From NCBI RefSeq assembly GCF_021390575.1, contig NZ_JAJEJQ010000004.1:248001-312000 (forward strand): a DNA stretch of 64,000 nt, given 5' to 3'. The DNA is from Paraburkholderia adhaesiva. GTDB lineage: Bacteria > Pseudomonadota > Gammaproteobacteria > Burkholderiales > Burkholderiaceae. Position 1 is the first letter of the stretch; every line of letters starts with the position of its first letter. Below are positions 17,082-25,902 of the stretch, piece after piece. The position numbers and the translations under genes were made by a program. A model generated the notes under the pieces. That model saw only the letters and a program-made list of their open reading frames with translations, was not told the origin of the DNA and made no database searches.

Positions 17082-19337
17082 CTATAGCCCGATCCGGGCG
17101 AACGGATCGTCCGGGCTGCGTCCGTTCCGAATTAGCACCATTCCGGCTTCAAAAGCCCGCACCGCTTCGATTCCGGACTCATCTAGCTGTCCTCGTTCTG
17201 CGATTGCGGACACACGCGTTGCCAGATTTTCCAGATCCACTGGGGGGGAGAGATAGGGCTCAAAAATCCGTGGATTCACCGATACGGTACGCCGGGCAAC
17301 CCGATCACCTGCGGTCTCGATGCTACCGACCTGCACGGAATCTACGAGCAGGTGCAGTAACTCATCGTCGTTCTCGAATGCCTGCCGAAACCATTGTTGA
17401 GCTTCGGCGGGATCGCCCCAGGTCCGCCAAAGTCGCAGCAGGAAGTGGGTATCCGGCAACTGGCCCAAGCGCCCAGCGTTGGCCGAATCGCGCACACGCT
17501 CGACAGCGATGCCCTTCAGTTGTTGCACTGTTGCATCTGCAAACTGCTGAAAAACAGAATCCCGCTCGGTTGCGTCAGGTTGATGCATCCTGGCTATGCT
17601 GTGGGCTGTTTGGCACGCAAGTACGATGGCCCGGCCGCCCCTTACGCGCTCGACTATCGTCGTCTCCCGGTCAGCCTCGGGTAATAGCTTGGTGAGGTGA
17701 TGAATTAGCCAGTACGCCTGAATTTCAGGTCGAATGCTAAAAAAATGACGTATCGTGTTTCTCGGATCTCCGATGAACCTGTCTCCGACCTCGAAGAATG
17801 ACGCAAGGCAAGCCATAGCAAACGGCTCGGGCAGATCGTCGCGCTTTATCAGGGCCTCGATGAGGTCGTTCGCCTTGCCAGTGCCGTGCGGGCGTCGTTC
17901 ATCGTTAGCAGCGGTCCAGGCCTCGGCCAGTGCTTCGACGTCCGCATCAAGGGCGATAAACGACCGCAGTTCCCGCTCGCTCAGCACGTGGGGCGAAACG
18001 GCAAACTGGAAATATCTGTCAAATTTTTCCGGATCGCACACCCGCGCCTGAGCACTCCAAGTCGTCTGCGACTCGGCACCGTAGAAGACATTGCCACATA
18101 CAGACTGCAGACGAGGGAACAGTCGCCGCACAAGGGCCTGTACGGGCTCGCGGTGACGCGCGGCGACCAGGTCAAGCCAGCCCTGATGGAACGTGCGCTC
18201 CGTCTCTCGTTCATCGCGTTCCCTGGCAATCCCTGAGAATTTTTGCTTGTTATCCCGTATGACAGCGTATGCATCCGGAACGAACACTCGCAGGCATTCC
18301 AGTGCGATGAAGTCGACCGGGTTGACCTCGCCTCGCAGATGGGGGAATGTAACGAGCAGCGCGTTGACCGCGCGAACCACATCTCGCGGCGTTTCAAGCA
18401 ACGGCGATATGCCATCATGAAGCACGTTGCCCCAATACGTCGGCTCAACCGGTATATCGTCCTGGCTGGGCGGGGCAACGAGGCGTTCCAAGTCCTCCGC
18501 AAACTTCTGGATGAGCAGATCGTGTGACACCACCGGTAGGGCGAACTGCGCCTGGACTATCTTTTCCAAATATGCGTCACCGTCCTCCAGTCCGAGTGAC
18601 GAAGCCAACGCTTCCGACACTAGGTGCCGGTCGAATGCGAGGAGGTACACGACATTTGGAAAATCTGCGACCGCCTTGATCACCTTGAAGGCTTCACGGA
18701 TTTCCTCGGGGGCAAGCCTGTCGATATCATCGACGAAAACAACGAACCTCGGCCCGGCCTTCGACAAGGCATCCGATATCTCGGCCTTCAGTTTGTGCAC
18801 ATCCTTCGGGGCACGACGAAACCTTGAGAACAGCCACGAGACCACTTGCTTCGACAATGGAATCGGGACGCCGGCGCCAGCAGAAATACTGGCCGCGACC
18901 GCAGTTCCGATCGCGTCTGCATACTCCGCGAACGCGTCGGCTACTGCCATCAGGACGGGGTTTTCAGCAGGAAAACGCGCGCGAAACTGGACGAGGAACT
19001 GCATGGCCAGCTGTTCCTTGTCGGCGAACCACCATGGATTGAAGTCAACTAGGACGACTGGCGCGTCAATCCTCGCAGTCGCTTCTTCTGGAGTGGGTGA
19101 CGATAGGTAGTGCCTGACGAAGTTGAGCAGGCTCGTCTTGCCTGCTCCCCACGGGCCGTCAATTGCCATGACAAGCCCCCTCGGACTCTGAATCGCGCGC
19201 ACTGCGCTAGCGATTGCCTGTGCGAAGGGTGCGTAACCGAACGCGTCGAATGATGGATGGAACTGCGGCGCGTCGCTCCCAATTGGCACTTCCAGGGTTG
19301 GTTCAATTTCCAGTCGATCTTTGCCTGCCGCTTTCAT
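17082..19337 (-). CDS. KAP-family P-loop NTPase
   Basis: A 751-aa protein. I take the ATG at 19337, behind GGGAG, over the upstream ATG at 19382. Walker A is GPWGAGKTS (61-69) and Walker B is FVVFVDDIDRL (about 198-208), the characteristic DDIDRL of KAP NTPases. The segment between (AIGTAVAASISAGAG, WLFSRF, ~142-172) may be a membrane hairpin, which KAP proteins often insert between the two motifs. The C-terminal ~400 residues are helical and unassigned. KAP NTPases occur in plasmid and defence contexts; here it is the distal gene after the recombinase operon, so probably cargo. Confidence 0.9.
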   Translation of the reverse strand: MKAAGKDRLEIEPTLEVPIGSDAPQFHPSFDAFGYAPFAQAIASAVRAIQSPRGLVMAIDGPWGAGKTSLLNFVRHYLSSPTPEEATARIDAPVVLVDFNPWWFADKEQLAMQFLVQFRARFPAENPVLMAVADAFAEYADAIGTAVAASISAGAGVPIPLSKQVVSWLFSRFRRAPKDVHKLKAEISDALSKAGPRFVVFVDDIDRLAPEEIREAFKVIKAVADFPNVVYLLAFDRHLVSEALASSLGLEDGDAYLEKIVQAQFALPVVSHDLLIQKFAEDLERLVAPPSQDDIPVEPTYWGNVLHDGISPLLETPRDVVRAVNALLVTFPHLRGEVNPVDFIALECLRVFVPDAYAVIRDNKQKFSGIARERDERETERTFHQGWLDLVAARHREPVQALVRRLFPRLQSVCGNVFYGAESQTTWSAQARVCDPEKFDRYFQFAVSPHVLSERELRSFIALDADVEALAEAWTAANDERRPHGTGKANDLIEALIKRDDLPEPFAMACLASFFEVGDRFIGDPRNTIRHFFSIRPEIQAYWLIHHLTKLLPEADRETTIVERVRGGRAIVLACQTAHSIARMHQPDATERDSVFQQFADATVQQLKGIAVERVRDSANAGRLGQLPDTHFLLRLWRTWGDPAEAQQWFRQAFENDDELLHLLVDSVQVGSIETAGDRVARRTVSVNPRIFEPYLSPPVDLENLATRVSAIAERGQLDESGIEAVRAFEAGMVLIRNGRSPDDPFARIGL

Positions 19338-19456
19338 GACGGTGCTCCCGTTCATTATTGTCGAGATTGGCGCGACATGCATCGCGCGCTAACCGATAGA
19401 TGGCACGCCGTCGGTGGAACTGCGTCTTCCGAGAAACGAAGCAAATACCGCTGGCT

Positions 19457-19882
19457 TCAACCAGGCAATACGGATACCCGATTCTTTGCACCCAGTCGCC
19501 GCACGTTCGAGGCGCTTAGTTCTCCCCGAAGAACTTGGTTTTCCAGCAGCAGCGTTTCATTGATGCTTGCGAGTTTGGCAATCTGGCGCATGGCCTGGGC
19601 AAGCTCCTTCCGGAGCTTGCTGGACTTCTCTCGCTCCTGCTTCAGCACGTCCAGTGCAGCATTCCGCCGTTCCCGACTAGACGCGCCCAGCTTCACGCGG
19701 ATCTCTTCAGCGATTGACGGATAGTGATTATGGATCAATGCCGGTGTAACACCGGCTTCCCGTGCCACGGCCGAGACACTCAATTTGGTTGCGGCGGTAT
19801 GCGCCCGGCCGCGCTCGATCCGATATATGGCCAACTTCAACTCTTTTTCCCTCGCCGCTGCGGGCTTGCGTTGCTTACTCAT
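19457..19882 (-). CDS. GinD/TnpC-like small HTH plus coiled-coil protein
   Basis: A 141-aa protein starting at the ATG at 19882, which overlaps the stop of the upstream recombinase. Residues ~28-60 (SVSAVAREAGVTPALIHNHY) form a TetR-like helix-turn-helix; residues ~75-125 (LKQEREKSSKLRKELAQAMR, then INETLLLENQVL) are a coiled coil. This domain order is typical of the fourth protein in GInt and Tn554-type recombinase operons, thought to assist or orient recombination. Fourth in a chain of overlapping genes. Confidence 0.8.
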   Translation of the reverse strand: MSKQRKPAAAREKELKLAIYRIERGRAHTAATKLSVSAVAREAGVTPALIHNHYPSIAEEIRVKLGASSRERRNAALDVLKQEREKSSKLRKELAQAMRQIAKLASINETLLLENQVLRGELSASNVRRLGAKNRVSVLPG

Positions 19883-21771
19883 AGGCTCCCCCGTTCCGGG
19901 TCGTAGCCCAGCGTCATCAGCACATTCCGGCACCGATGCATGTCACGTCGAACGCGGGCTCTGCCGCCTTCACCGATATCGTCCAGGCGCTCGACTTCCC
20001 GTAGATCGTCGTAAAGCCGTTGGTAGAGATGTGCGTGGCGACTTCCGACTACTGCATTCTTGCAATCATCAGCACAGCGTGTGGGGTCAACGTCGTTGCC
20101 GACGCACAGGTTATCGCCAGCCGTGCACCATCCATGACCATTGCTTCTGATCTGCGTACTCTCTGCAATGGATCGGATCATCTGCTGCCGATCTTTGAAG
20201 AGAGTCACAGGCTCATCGCGCTGACGCCAAGCTATGATGTTCTTCCCGTATCCCCCAGCCAGCGGCTCGGATGGGTCAAGCCATGTGCCGACCACCCCTT
20301 CCTTGATCTCGTCCAGCTCCTCCTGTATCTCCAGATACAGCGCCATTTCCTGCGACTCGTTGAGTGCATAACGCAACGTCATATCTTGGGACCAGTGCTT
20401 AAAGTGTTCCTTCAGGTAGCGCAGGTCGCCAAACTGGCTGCGGGCCGCATAATTCGCGAACTTCCGGCGGAACTGATGGGTTGCTAAAGCCCAGTCAACG
20501 CCACAGGCCTCAGCGAATTCCGTCAGGTGGTGTCCCCACGACCGGCGAGATAGCGTTCTAACCATGTCGCTTTTGCTGTGCCAGCCGAGGAAGATAGCGC
20601 CAATGTGCTTCTGAGCCTCAGCGATTTCAACATCGTGGGGATTTGCTGCCCGACGGGATTGGAGCTCAGCCTGTAGCCTGGACTGGTATGGCAAAGCCCA
20701 GCGGTCCATAATTTTGAGTGCCGTCACCACCGCTTCCGGAATCATCCACTCGGTAACACCTTCGCCTGTTTTGGTCGATTTCGAGCGCATCCACCAGTAC
20801 ACATCTCCGTCCTGTTTGGTGCTGTAGTAGGACGCCGACTGCAGGAAGGCCAGTTCGTGATTTCTGCATCCGCTCAGGCTGGCAACTACGACATAGCATG
20901 CCGTCCGCAATTCAAGGAGTGCCGTTTCGAGAGACGCAAGGCCGCCCGACCATCCGCGCAGTTTGAGCGCACGGTTCTTCCTCTTCTTCACGCCGGCGAT
21001 CGAGAGGTGTCGGCTCCGAGAGCCGATATCGTCTATTTCATCGCGTATATCGAGGAGCTGGTTACCGCCGTCGACAATACCCCACGCGCGCTGGAAGAGA
21101 ATTGTGAAAACGTCATCTGGGATAAGGGGCGTTTTATTCTCACTATCATCCCGTCCGGGCCCAACGATTCCGGCTAGGTAGCTTGCGGAGGTATCCGCCC
21201 ATGGATGGTTTGGCATGCGGTCGCATGTGTACTGGCTTAGCTCATGAAGAGCTTCGACCGCGCCAAAATTTAATGCGAGGGTCTTCTTTGCCAACGACTG
21301 CCCGCGCGTAGGACGGCCACGATTCGTGGAGGTCGCCTCCCTGGTGACTCGGACATAGTTTGCGCAAACCATCGGTGTTATACCGGATAGTGACTCGACG
21401 CCCAGCGAAGTCAGATATGTCAGGAACGGCTTCCAATAAACCAGTAGTTGGCGCATCGCGCTTGGCCCCGGCTTCTTTTGGCCTTCCCTCCCGCGTTGCA
21501 AGAAGCGATACAGCATCGCCTTCGCTACCTCCCGGAAGACATCGGGGATCGACAAGAAATTTAGCTTAGAGAGACTGGCCATGACGTTCGTCGGCGAGCC
21601 GGAGAGCATCCACACGTCATCGCCATAGCGACTACGAACTACCCAGCGCCCGTCAACATTCGATGCCGAGATGATCAACGCGTCGCGTTCGTCGATCGTG
21701 ATGAGCCTAACGTCGTGTGCTTGTCCTTGCGCAGGGTGAGAATGGTTCTGAATGGATACTGTAGCGCTCAT
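19879..21771 (-). CDS. Tyrosine recombinase, GinC-like
   Basis: A 630-aa recombinase, third of the overlapping trio (4-bp ATGA overlap with the gene before). Catalytic candidates: Arg in LSGCRNHELAF, HxxR in ATHQFRRKF, His in KHWSQDM and Tyr in LRYALNES. A C-terminal cysteine-containing stretch (GWCTAGDNLCVGNDVDPTRC, cut here to its cysteines) could bind a metal, as in TnpB-type proteins. The set looks complete. Long N-terminal half contains an SAM-like core-binding domain (about 80-200). Confidence 0.88.
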   Translation of the reverse strand: MSATVSIQNHSHPAQGQAHDVRLITIDERDALIISASNVDGRWVVRSRYGDDVWMLSGSPTNVMASLSKLNFLSIPDVFREVAKAMLYRFLQRGREGQKKPGPSAMRQLLVYWKPFLTYLTSLGVESLSGITPMVCANYVRVTREATSTNRGRPTRGQSLAKKTLALNFGAVEALHELSQYTCDRMPNHPWADTSASYLAGIVGPGRDDSENKTPLIPDDVFTILFQRAWGIVDGGNQLLDIRDEIDDIGSRSRHLSIAGVKKRKNRALKLRGWSGGLASLETALLELRTACYVVVASLSGCRNHELAFLQSASYYSTKQDGDVYWWMRSKSTKTGEGVTEWMIPEAVVTALKIMDRWALPYQSRLQAELQSRRAANPHDVEIAEAQKHIGAIFLGWHSKSDMVRTLSRRSWGHHLTEFAEACGVDWALATHQFRRKFANYAARSQFGDLRYLKEHFKHWSQDMTLRYALNESQEMALYLEIQEELDEIKEGVVGTWLDPSEPLAGGYGKNIIAWRQRDEPVTLFKDRQQMIRSIAESTQIRSNGHGWCTAGDNLCVGNDVDPTRCADDCKNAVVGSRHAHLYQRLYDDLREVERLDDIGEGGRARVRRDMHRCRNVLMTLGYDPERGSL

Positions 21772-23450
21772 ACCAGTCCACCATGAAGGTCGGCCATAAC
21801 CGTTTCGCTCCTCCAGAACGGATGCGGATCGTGATGTGCACGTCGCCGCTCAGCCTCGATCACATCATTTTTAAATATGCCTTTGTCGAGGCCGGCTTGA
21901 ACTACGTCGGATTCGATAAGGCGCGCGATGTGTGCAAATTGTGCCTTCCAGCGGCGCTTACCCATGGTCGATCGTTCGCGCAATACACGCCAGTAAAAAC
22001 TGAAAAGTCGATACAAATCGTCGCCAGTTACGACATAATTTCGGCACCGGAGGCAATTTAAAAAATTCATGCAGACTGCGCCTTCGCGCTTCGGCGCATA
22101 GTCGCCGTTCCTCGGGTCAGAGCACCGTCCGACCGGAGTTTTCTCGGTTGAGCCGAGCGTACTGGTAAGCAGTTCCTGAACCAGAGCCTCGCCCATGAAT
22201 CTCCAATTTTTCAGCGCTTCCTCTCCGGGCTGAAGATAGTTCTCGCGAACGACACCTGCGGTATTACCGGCTGCTGCGGCAGTGCTCGCAACATCGCCGT
22301 CGAGGATCTCGTAGACACGATTCACAAACGTCTTCCGCAGTCTGCTGACGTTGATCCGCAGTGGTTTGCCGTCCGTGTCCTGTAGCTGGTAGTCACGAAC
22401 CAGGTTGGAAATAGCAACATTCAGGCAATTGGCGCTCAGCGCCTCGACCTTGCCGAACGTCTGAAGCCTTCGGCTTCGGTAGAGCCAGACTCGGTCGGCA
22501 ATGTCGAGTGGGGCCTCGGCTCGAAGCTGAGCTGATAGTTGCAACACCCGTTCGATCAATGCGGCAACAGTGGGTCTGACCGTTGGCAATGATTCATGTA
22601 TCTTCTGTCGCCCGGTGTCGGCCCGAAGTGCGATCTTGCTTGTGTTGTGGCCGCGGCGTTTGTGCAGTACAAGAAACATCGTGCCGCTTTTCGGGTGAGG
22701 ACGCAGGCAATTCGGCGACATTTCAAGCAGTGGGGTCGTATTTCGGCCTGTATGGAGCGCAACGACCAGATAGGCGTAACTGATGAGGTCTGCGGATGGA
22801 TCATTTTCATCTATGAACAGCGGCATGACAGCAGTCTTGACGGCCACAGAAAAGGCCTTACGCTGATCCTTGGTCAACGGTGTTTCGCCCTTCGCCTGCT
22901 TCTTTGCTCCGGGGAAGGGATTGACCGGGAAAGTGGCATCGTCGCCGGCTGAAATTTCTCTGATCAAGCCACGGCGACACAGCGCCTTCAGAATTGCCTT
23001 GGTGGCGACGTATTTTCTCCTTTGGTCCGGGGTTAGCCATCCTCCGTCAGCAAGGAATCGTAGATAGCCATCAATCGTGGTTCTGTCGATATCGCTAACA
23101 TCGAAATGTTTGGCGCGGCCAGCGCTGCTCAAGGCGAGATACCGGAGGAAGGGGGCGGCACCGTCCCAGCAGTAATTGGTGACAGTGGAAACTTCCACTT
23201 CTGCATCCTGCTTCGCAAGAAATCGCTCGATCTGGCGCTGAAATGCAAATGTGATCGGATCAATGCCGACACCGTACCAAGCCAAAAAATCGAAAGATCG
23301 ACGGCTGGTCGCGTTACGGCCGAACGTCACAACTGGATTATGTTCTGGCGTGATCGCGGCGGAAACAATGACTCGCCCGTCATTATCCCGGGCATGGTCA
23401 ACCTGCGGAACAATGAGGTCGGTTTTGACAAAGATCTTGCGCTTTCCCAT
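21768..23450 (-). CDS. Tyrosine recombinase-like protein, GinB-like, with altered active site
   Basis: A 560-aa protein starting at an ATG that overlaps the GinA stop (TGATG). The fold is that of the second recombinase of GInt/Tn554-type trios. Arg I is present (LHTGRNTTPL) and a Tyr (VRENYLQPG), but the HxxR position reads NVSRLRKTF, Ser in place of His, and the later His is Asn (AGNTAGVV). A C-terminal Cys cluster (CSDPRNG, CMNFLNCLRCRNY) may bind zinc. It is probably a structural or DNA-binding partner or a slow catalyst. Position in the operon is intact. Confidence 0.87.
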   Translation of the reverse strand: MGKRKIFVKTDLIVPQVDHARDNDGRVIVSAAITPEHNPVVTFGRNATSRRSFDFLAWYGVGIDPITFAFQRQIERFLAKQDAEVEVSTVTNYCWDGAAPFLRYLALSSAGRAKHFDVSDIDRTTIDGYLRFLADGGWLTPDQRRKYVATKAILKALCRRGLIREISAGDDATFPVNPFPGAKKQAKGETPLTKDQRKAFSVAVKTAVMPLFIDENDPSADLISYAYLVVALHTGRNTTPLLEMSPNCLRPHPKSGTMFLVLHKRRGHNTSKIALRADTGRQKIHESLPTVRPTVAALIERVLQLSAQLRAEAPLDIADRVWLYRSRRLQTFGKVEALSANCLNVAISNLVRDYQLQDTDGKPLRINVSRLRKTFVNRVYEILDGDVASTAAAAGNTAGVVRENYLQPGEEALKNWRFMGEALVQELLTSTLGSTEKTPVGRCSDPRNGDYAPKREGAVCMNFLNCLRCRNYVVTGDDLYRLFSFYWRVLRERSTMGKRRWKAQFAHIARLIESDVVQAGLDKGIFKNDVIEAERRRAHHDPHPFWRSETVMADLHGGLV

Positions 23451-24601
23451 CAAGCTCGCTCCCCGATCCATTCGTTCAGTTCGTCGTCGTAGGCAAGCAC
23501 CGCATCGTCAGCGAGTTCGTTGACCAGATGGAGGTATGCCATAGTGGTTTGAATCGAGGCGTGCCCCAACTGCCGCTGCAGGAATACGAGCGGCTCAATT
23601 CGCGCATCGCCACGTTGCCGTTGAAGGGCGACCAGCGTGTGTGTTGCATACGTGTGCCGCAGCATGTGCGGGTGAGTCTTGATTCCCGCTTTGCGACCGA
23701 TTTTGCGGACCATCGCCTCTATGCCTTTCCCGTCGGCGGACCACGGTTCACCCGACTGGTTCAGAAACAGTGCCTTCTGGGCAGGACTTAACGACGCGCG
23801 CTGGCCTCGCCAGTGAATGCTGTAAAGGTAGAGATCCCTCATGAGGCGTCGGCTGATGTAGACCGCGCGTGGCTTGCTGCCCTTGGTCCGCATACCGGTG
23901 CCATCTGCCGGATCGAGGTTCAATCGGACATTGCGCTCAACGCCGACCGATTTGTCCGGATCGATGACGTACGCAAGCGGGAAGGATGCGAGTTCCTCGC
24001 GGCGGAGCCCACTCTGGACCGCGAATCGGATCATCGCGTGGTGATGCGGATTCTCAGCTGCCGCAAGCAGAGCCTTCACTTGCTCCTTCGAGAGAAATTT
24101 AACGAGGTCTCTGTGCTTGCGAGGCATCACGGACTTGACCGTTCGCTTGCCGCCGGATGCGTCAACGTGCGCAAGAAACCCACCCGACTGCATGGCCCGA
24201 CGCTCCTCGTATTCGTAGGGCAGCCTTTCCACCCAACCCCGTCGCTTGGTGAAAGCGTAGAACTCGCAGATGTACAGCAGGCGCTGCCGAATAGTGTTTC
24301 GGGCTAACTGCGCCGTGTCGAAGCAGTAGTCGCGATACGCCGCGACTAGCGTCTTGGCTTCGCCACGGTCAACGTCATCCCACGACAGGTCGTGCGCTTC
24401 CAGAAACCCGAAGAAGTCGTACATGGTCCGCCCGGTGGGTTCCCACGACTTACTGGAGCCGATCGCGCCGCGTAGAAGGTAGTAGCGCAGGAATTCGTTT
24501 GCCGGCTGGCAGCTACTCATGTCTTCCCATAGGAGGATCGGGAAACCCGTGCGAGACCGGCCCGCGAGCTTGAAATCCTCAGTCGCCGCAATCAGATGCA
24601 C
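23450..24601 (-). CDS. Tyrosine recombinase, GinA-like
   Basis: A 383-aa recombinase starting with GTG directly after the TGA of the upstream ORF. All catalytic residues are visible: Arg in SGLRREEL, HxxR in HPHMLRHTYATH, His in LGHASIQTT, Tyr in MAYLHLVN. The N-terminal core-binding domain spans ~40-130. As the first of three overlapping recombinase genes it matches GinA/TnpA of GInt/Tn554-type elements, which act together at one target site. Confidence 0.92.
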   Translation of the reverse strand: MHLIAATEDFKLAGRSRTGFPILLWEDMSSCQPANEFLRYYLLRGAIGSSKSWEPTGRTMYDFFGFLEAHDLSWDDVDRGEAKTLVAAYRDYCFDTAQLARNTIRQRLLYICEFYAFTKRRGWVERLPYEYEERRAMQSGGFLAHVDASGGKRTVKSVMPRKHRDLVKFLSKEQVKALLAAAENPHHHAMIRFAVQSGLRREELASFPLAYVIDPDKSVGVERNVRLNLDPADGTGMRTKGSKPRAVYISRRLMRDLYLYSIHWRGQRASLSPAQKALFLNQSGEPWSADGKGIEAMVRKIGRKAGIKTHPHMLRHTYATHTLVALQRQRGDARIEPLVFLQRQLGHASIQTTMAYLHLVNELADDAVLAYDDELNEWIGERA

Positions 24602-24967
24602 TCAGAGCCCCTTGCTACGCAGGGCCGCAACTGCCTGCCTGAAGTCTAGGTTAAGCAGATGCATCGCGAGGTCTATCGCGCCACCGCCGCCATGACCTTT
24701 TCGCGTGTCCAGAAATTTCGGCCCGGCGCATAGGATCTCGAACTCGACACCGTTAGCCCGAATATGCCAGCGGGTTGACTGCTGGCTCGTTCGCGGGACG
24801 AACGACCGATCCTGCTTCGCGTAGTCAGCGAACAGTTGTAGAGTGTCGGCAGCGGCGAGCGATCGCCAGCGAACCAATTCAGAGTTATCCACAGCCTTGT
24901 GATGTATCGAATCCTCCCCCGGCCCCCCACCTGCTACTCGTCTCATAGAGACAGGATTTTGCTGCAT
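24602..24967 (-). CDS. CHC2-primase-like small protein at the head of the recombinase operon
   Basis: Up to 121 aa. The part that looks like a domain runs from DTLQLFADYAKQ to GGGAIDLAMHLLNLDF and QAVAALRSKGL, the pattern of the CHC2/primase-type N-terminal domain (G-G-x-A-I-D-L-x-x-x-L, F-x-x-A-V-x-x-L), but without the zinc Cys/His set. A GTG near 24891 with AAGGCT upstream may be the true start, because the first ~25 codons overlap the neighbouring recombinase gene. Its stop touches the GinA start codon, so it is translated with the recombinases. Function in the element unknown. Confidence 0.7.
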   Translation of the reverse strand: MQQNPVSMRRVAGGGPGEDSIHHKAVDNSELVRWRSLAAADTLQLFADYAKQDRSFVPRTSQQSTRWHIRANGVEFEILCAGPKFLDTRKGHGGGGAIDLAMHLLNLDFRQAVAALRSKGL

Positions 24968-25482
24968 ATTTCAGGTAATAGATCATACGCGCCAAAACAC
25001 CTTCTGCGCGTCACCGACGCGACCAGCCGACACCCGGAGCGCGATGTGCTCGTGCTCCTACTCGGATTCACGTGCGGTATGCGCGTGTCAGAAATTGCAC
25101 AAATCGAAACGGCCGACGTGCTGCTGCCGTCTGGCCGTCTCCGCGAAGAAGTCAGCTTGCGAAGCGCGATCACCAAAGGCTCGAAAGCGCGTTGCGTCTA
25201 TCTTAGTCATCCCAAAACTGTCGCGGCCATAGAGCGGTACATCGAGTGGCGCTGGAAGCGCGGCAAGGCCACGGCGCTCGACCGGAGCAAGTGGCAGGGA
25301 CTTATGCCTAAGGTTCCTCTCATCTTGACGCACAAGGGCACACGCTACGAGCTGAGCGTGAAGCGTCGCGTCAACTACGACGGCGAGGTGGTCGATTATC
25401 TGGCCGCCGACAGCCTTCAGAACTATGTGACCGGGCTGTATCGCGCCGCAGGATTCGGGCGAGGGTTTTCAAGCCACTCGGG
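24959..25482 (+). pseudogene. Tyrosine recombinase gene, 5' part, split by the 15-kb element
   Basis: The frame encodes PKHLLRVTDATSRHPERD, then Arg I in FTCGMRVSEIAQIE, and reaches FSSHSG, the first half of the catalytic HxxR motif, at 25482. Beyond that the frame enters unrelated DNA. The missing end, GRRTFASRLVAQGHSIETV and the rest, is found at 40528-40700. The intact gene would encode a small (~230 aa) integrase. The start is uncertain (TTG at 24959 is possible); the left neighbour overlaps the 5' end, so the N-terminus may also have been replaced. Confidence 0.88.
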
Positions 25483-25902
25483 CCCTTATGCTAGTGAAGG
25501 AAACGTAATATTTGATGTATCCCACGGGTCTTTGCTGAGGCGTAAGCCCCTTTCTATGGTTCGAAAGCAGCAAAGATGCTAGTGCATATTGCAATGCATC
25601 TGGATATGTCCGTGAACAGAATCGCCTTAATTCTTATTCGCAAGGCAACCGGAGGGCGTCAGTCTGCCTTCGCATACCACTAAGAGTTAATCCGCCGCAG
25701 TGTGGGCAAACGGTGCAGAAGTGTGGGCAACGGCTGGTTGTTGTCCACACGGTCGCAGAGCGATCTGCACGGTTCGTCCATACGGAGGTGGCCTCTCGCG
25801 TGCGGGCGGAATTGTTGATGGTCCGCCGTGACGAGAGACGTCAAATCCGGGGTGCTCGTGTGTGACGGGCGGGCGAGTTGTATCGGCGCCCTGCAGGCAA
25901 TA
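25483..25902. other. 420-bp non-coding left end of the element, with repeats
   Basis: No credible gene. ATGCTAGTG occurs twice (25488 and about 25578). GTGTGGGCAA occurs at 25700-25709 and 25721-25730, 21 bp apart, with the complement TTGTCCACAC at about 25741-25750. These could be arm sites for the element's recombinases. Confidence 0.5.
25700..25750. repeat. Direct repeats GTGTGGGCAA (21-bp period) plus an inverted partner
   Basis: Two identical 10-bp units 21 bp apart, two helical turns, and a third, inverted, near-identical unit TTGTCCACAC about 10 bp further on. They sit within 270 bp of the element's left junction and outside any gene, as expected for accessory recombinase-binding sites. 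Confidence 0.45.

Larger units (their letters stand above)
17082..24967. mobile_element. GInt-like island: recombinase operon plus KAP NTPase cargo
   Basis: Six minus-strand genes run from the CHC2-like ORF through three tyrosine recombinases and a small HTH/coiled-coil protein to a KAP NTPase. A four-gene operon of three tyrosine recombinases plus a small fourth gene is the signature I recall for GInt genomic islands (ginABCD), and it also resembles Tn554 tnpABC. The right end adjoins the 5' end of the split recombinase gene at about 24960. The left end is not resolved, and I could not identify convincing attachment repeats. Confidence 0.6.

Noticed and set aside
17030..24985. AGGTAA shared near 17035 and 24975 as a possible att core of the gin-type island
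   Set aside because: Six bases is within chance, and joining the flanks there does not restore an open reading frame for the recombinase.
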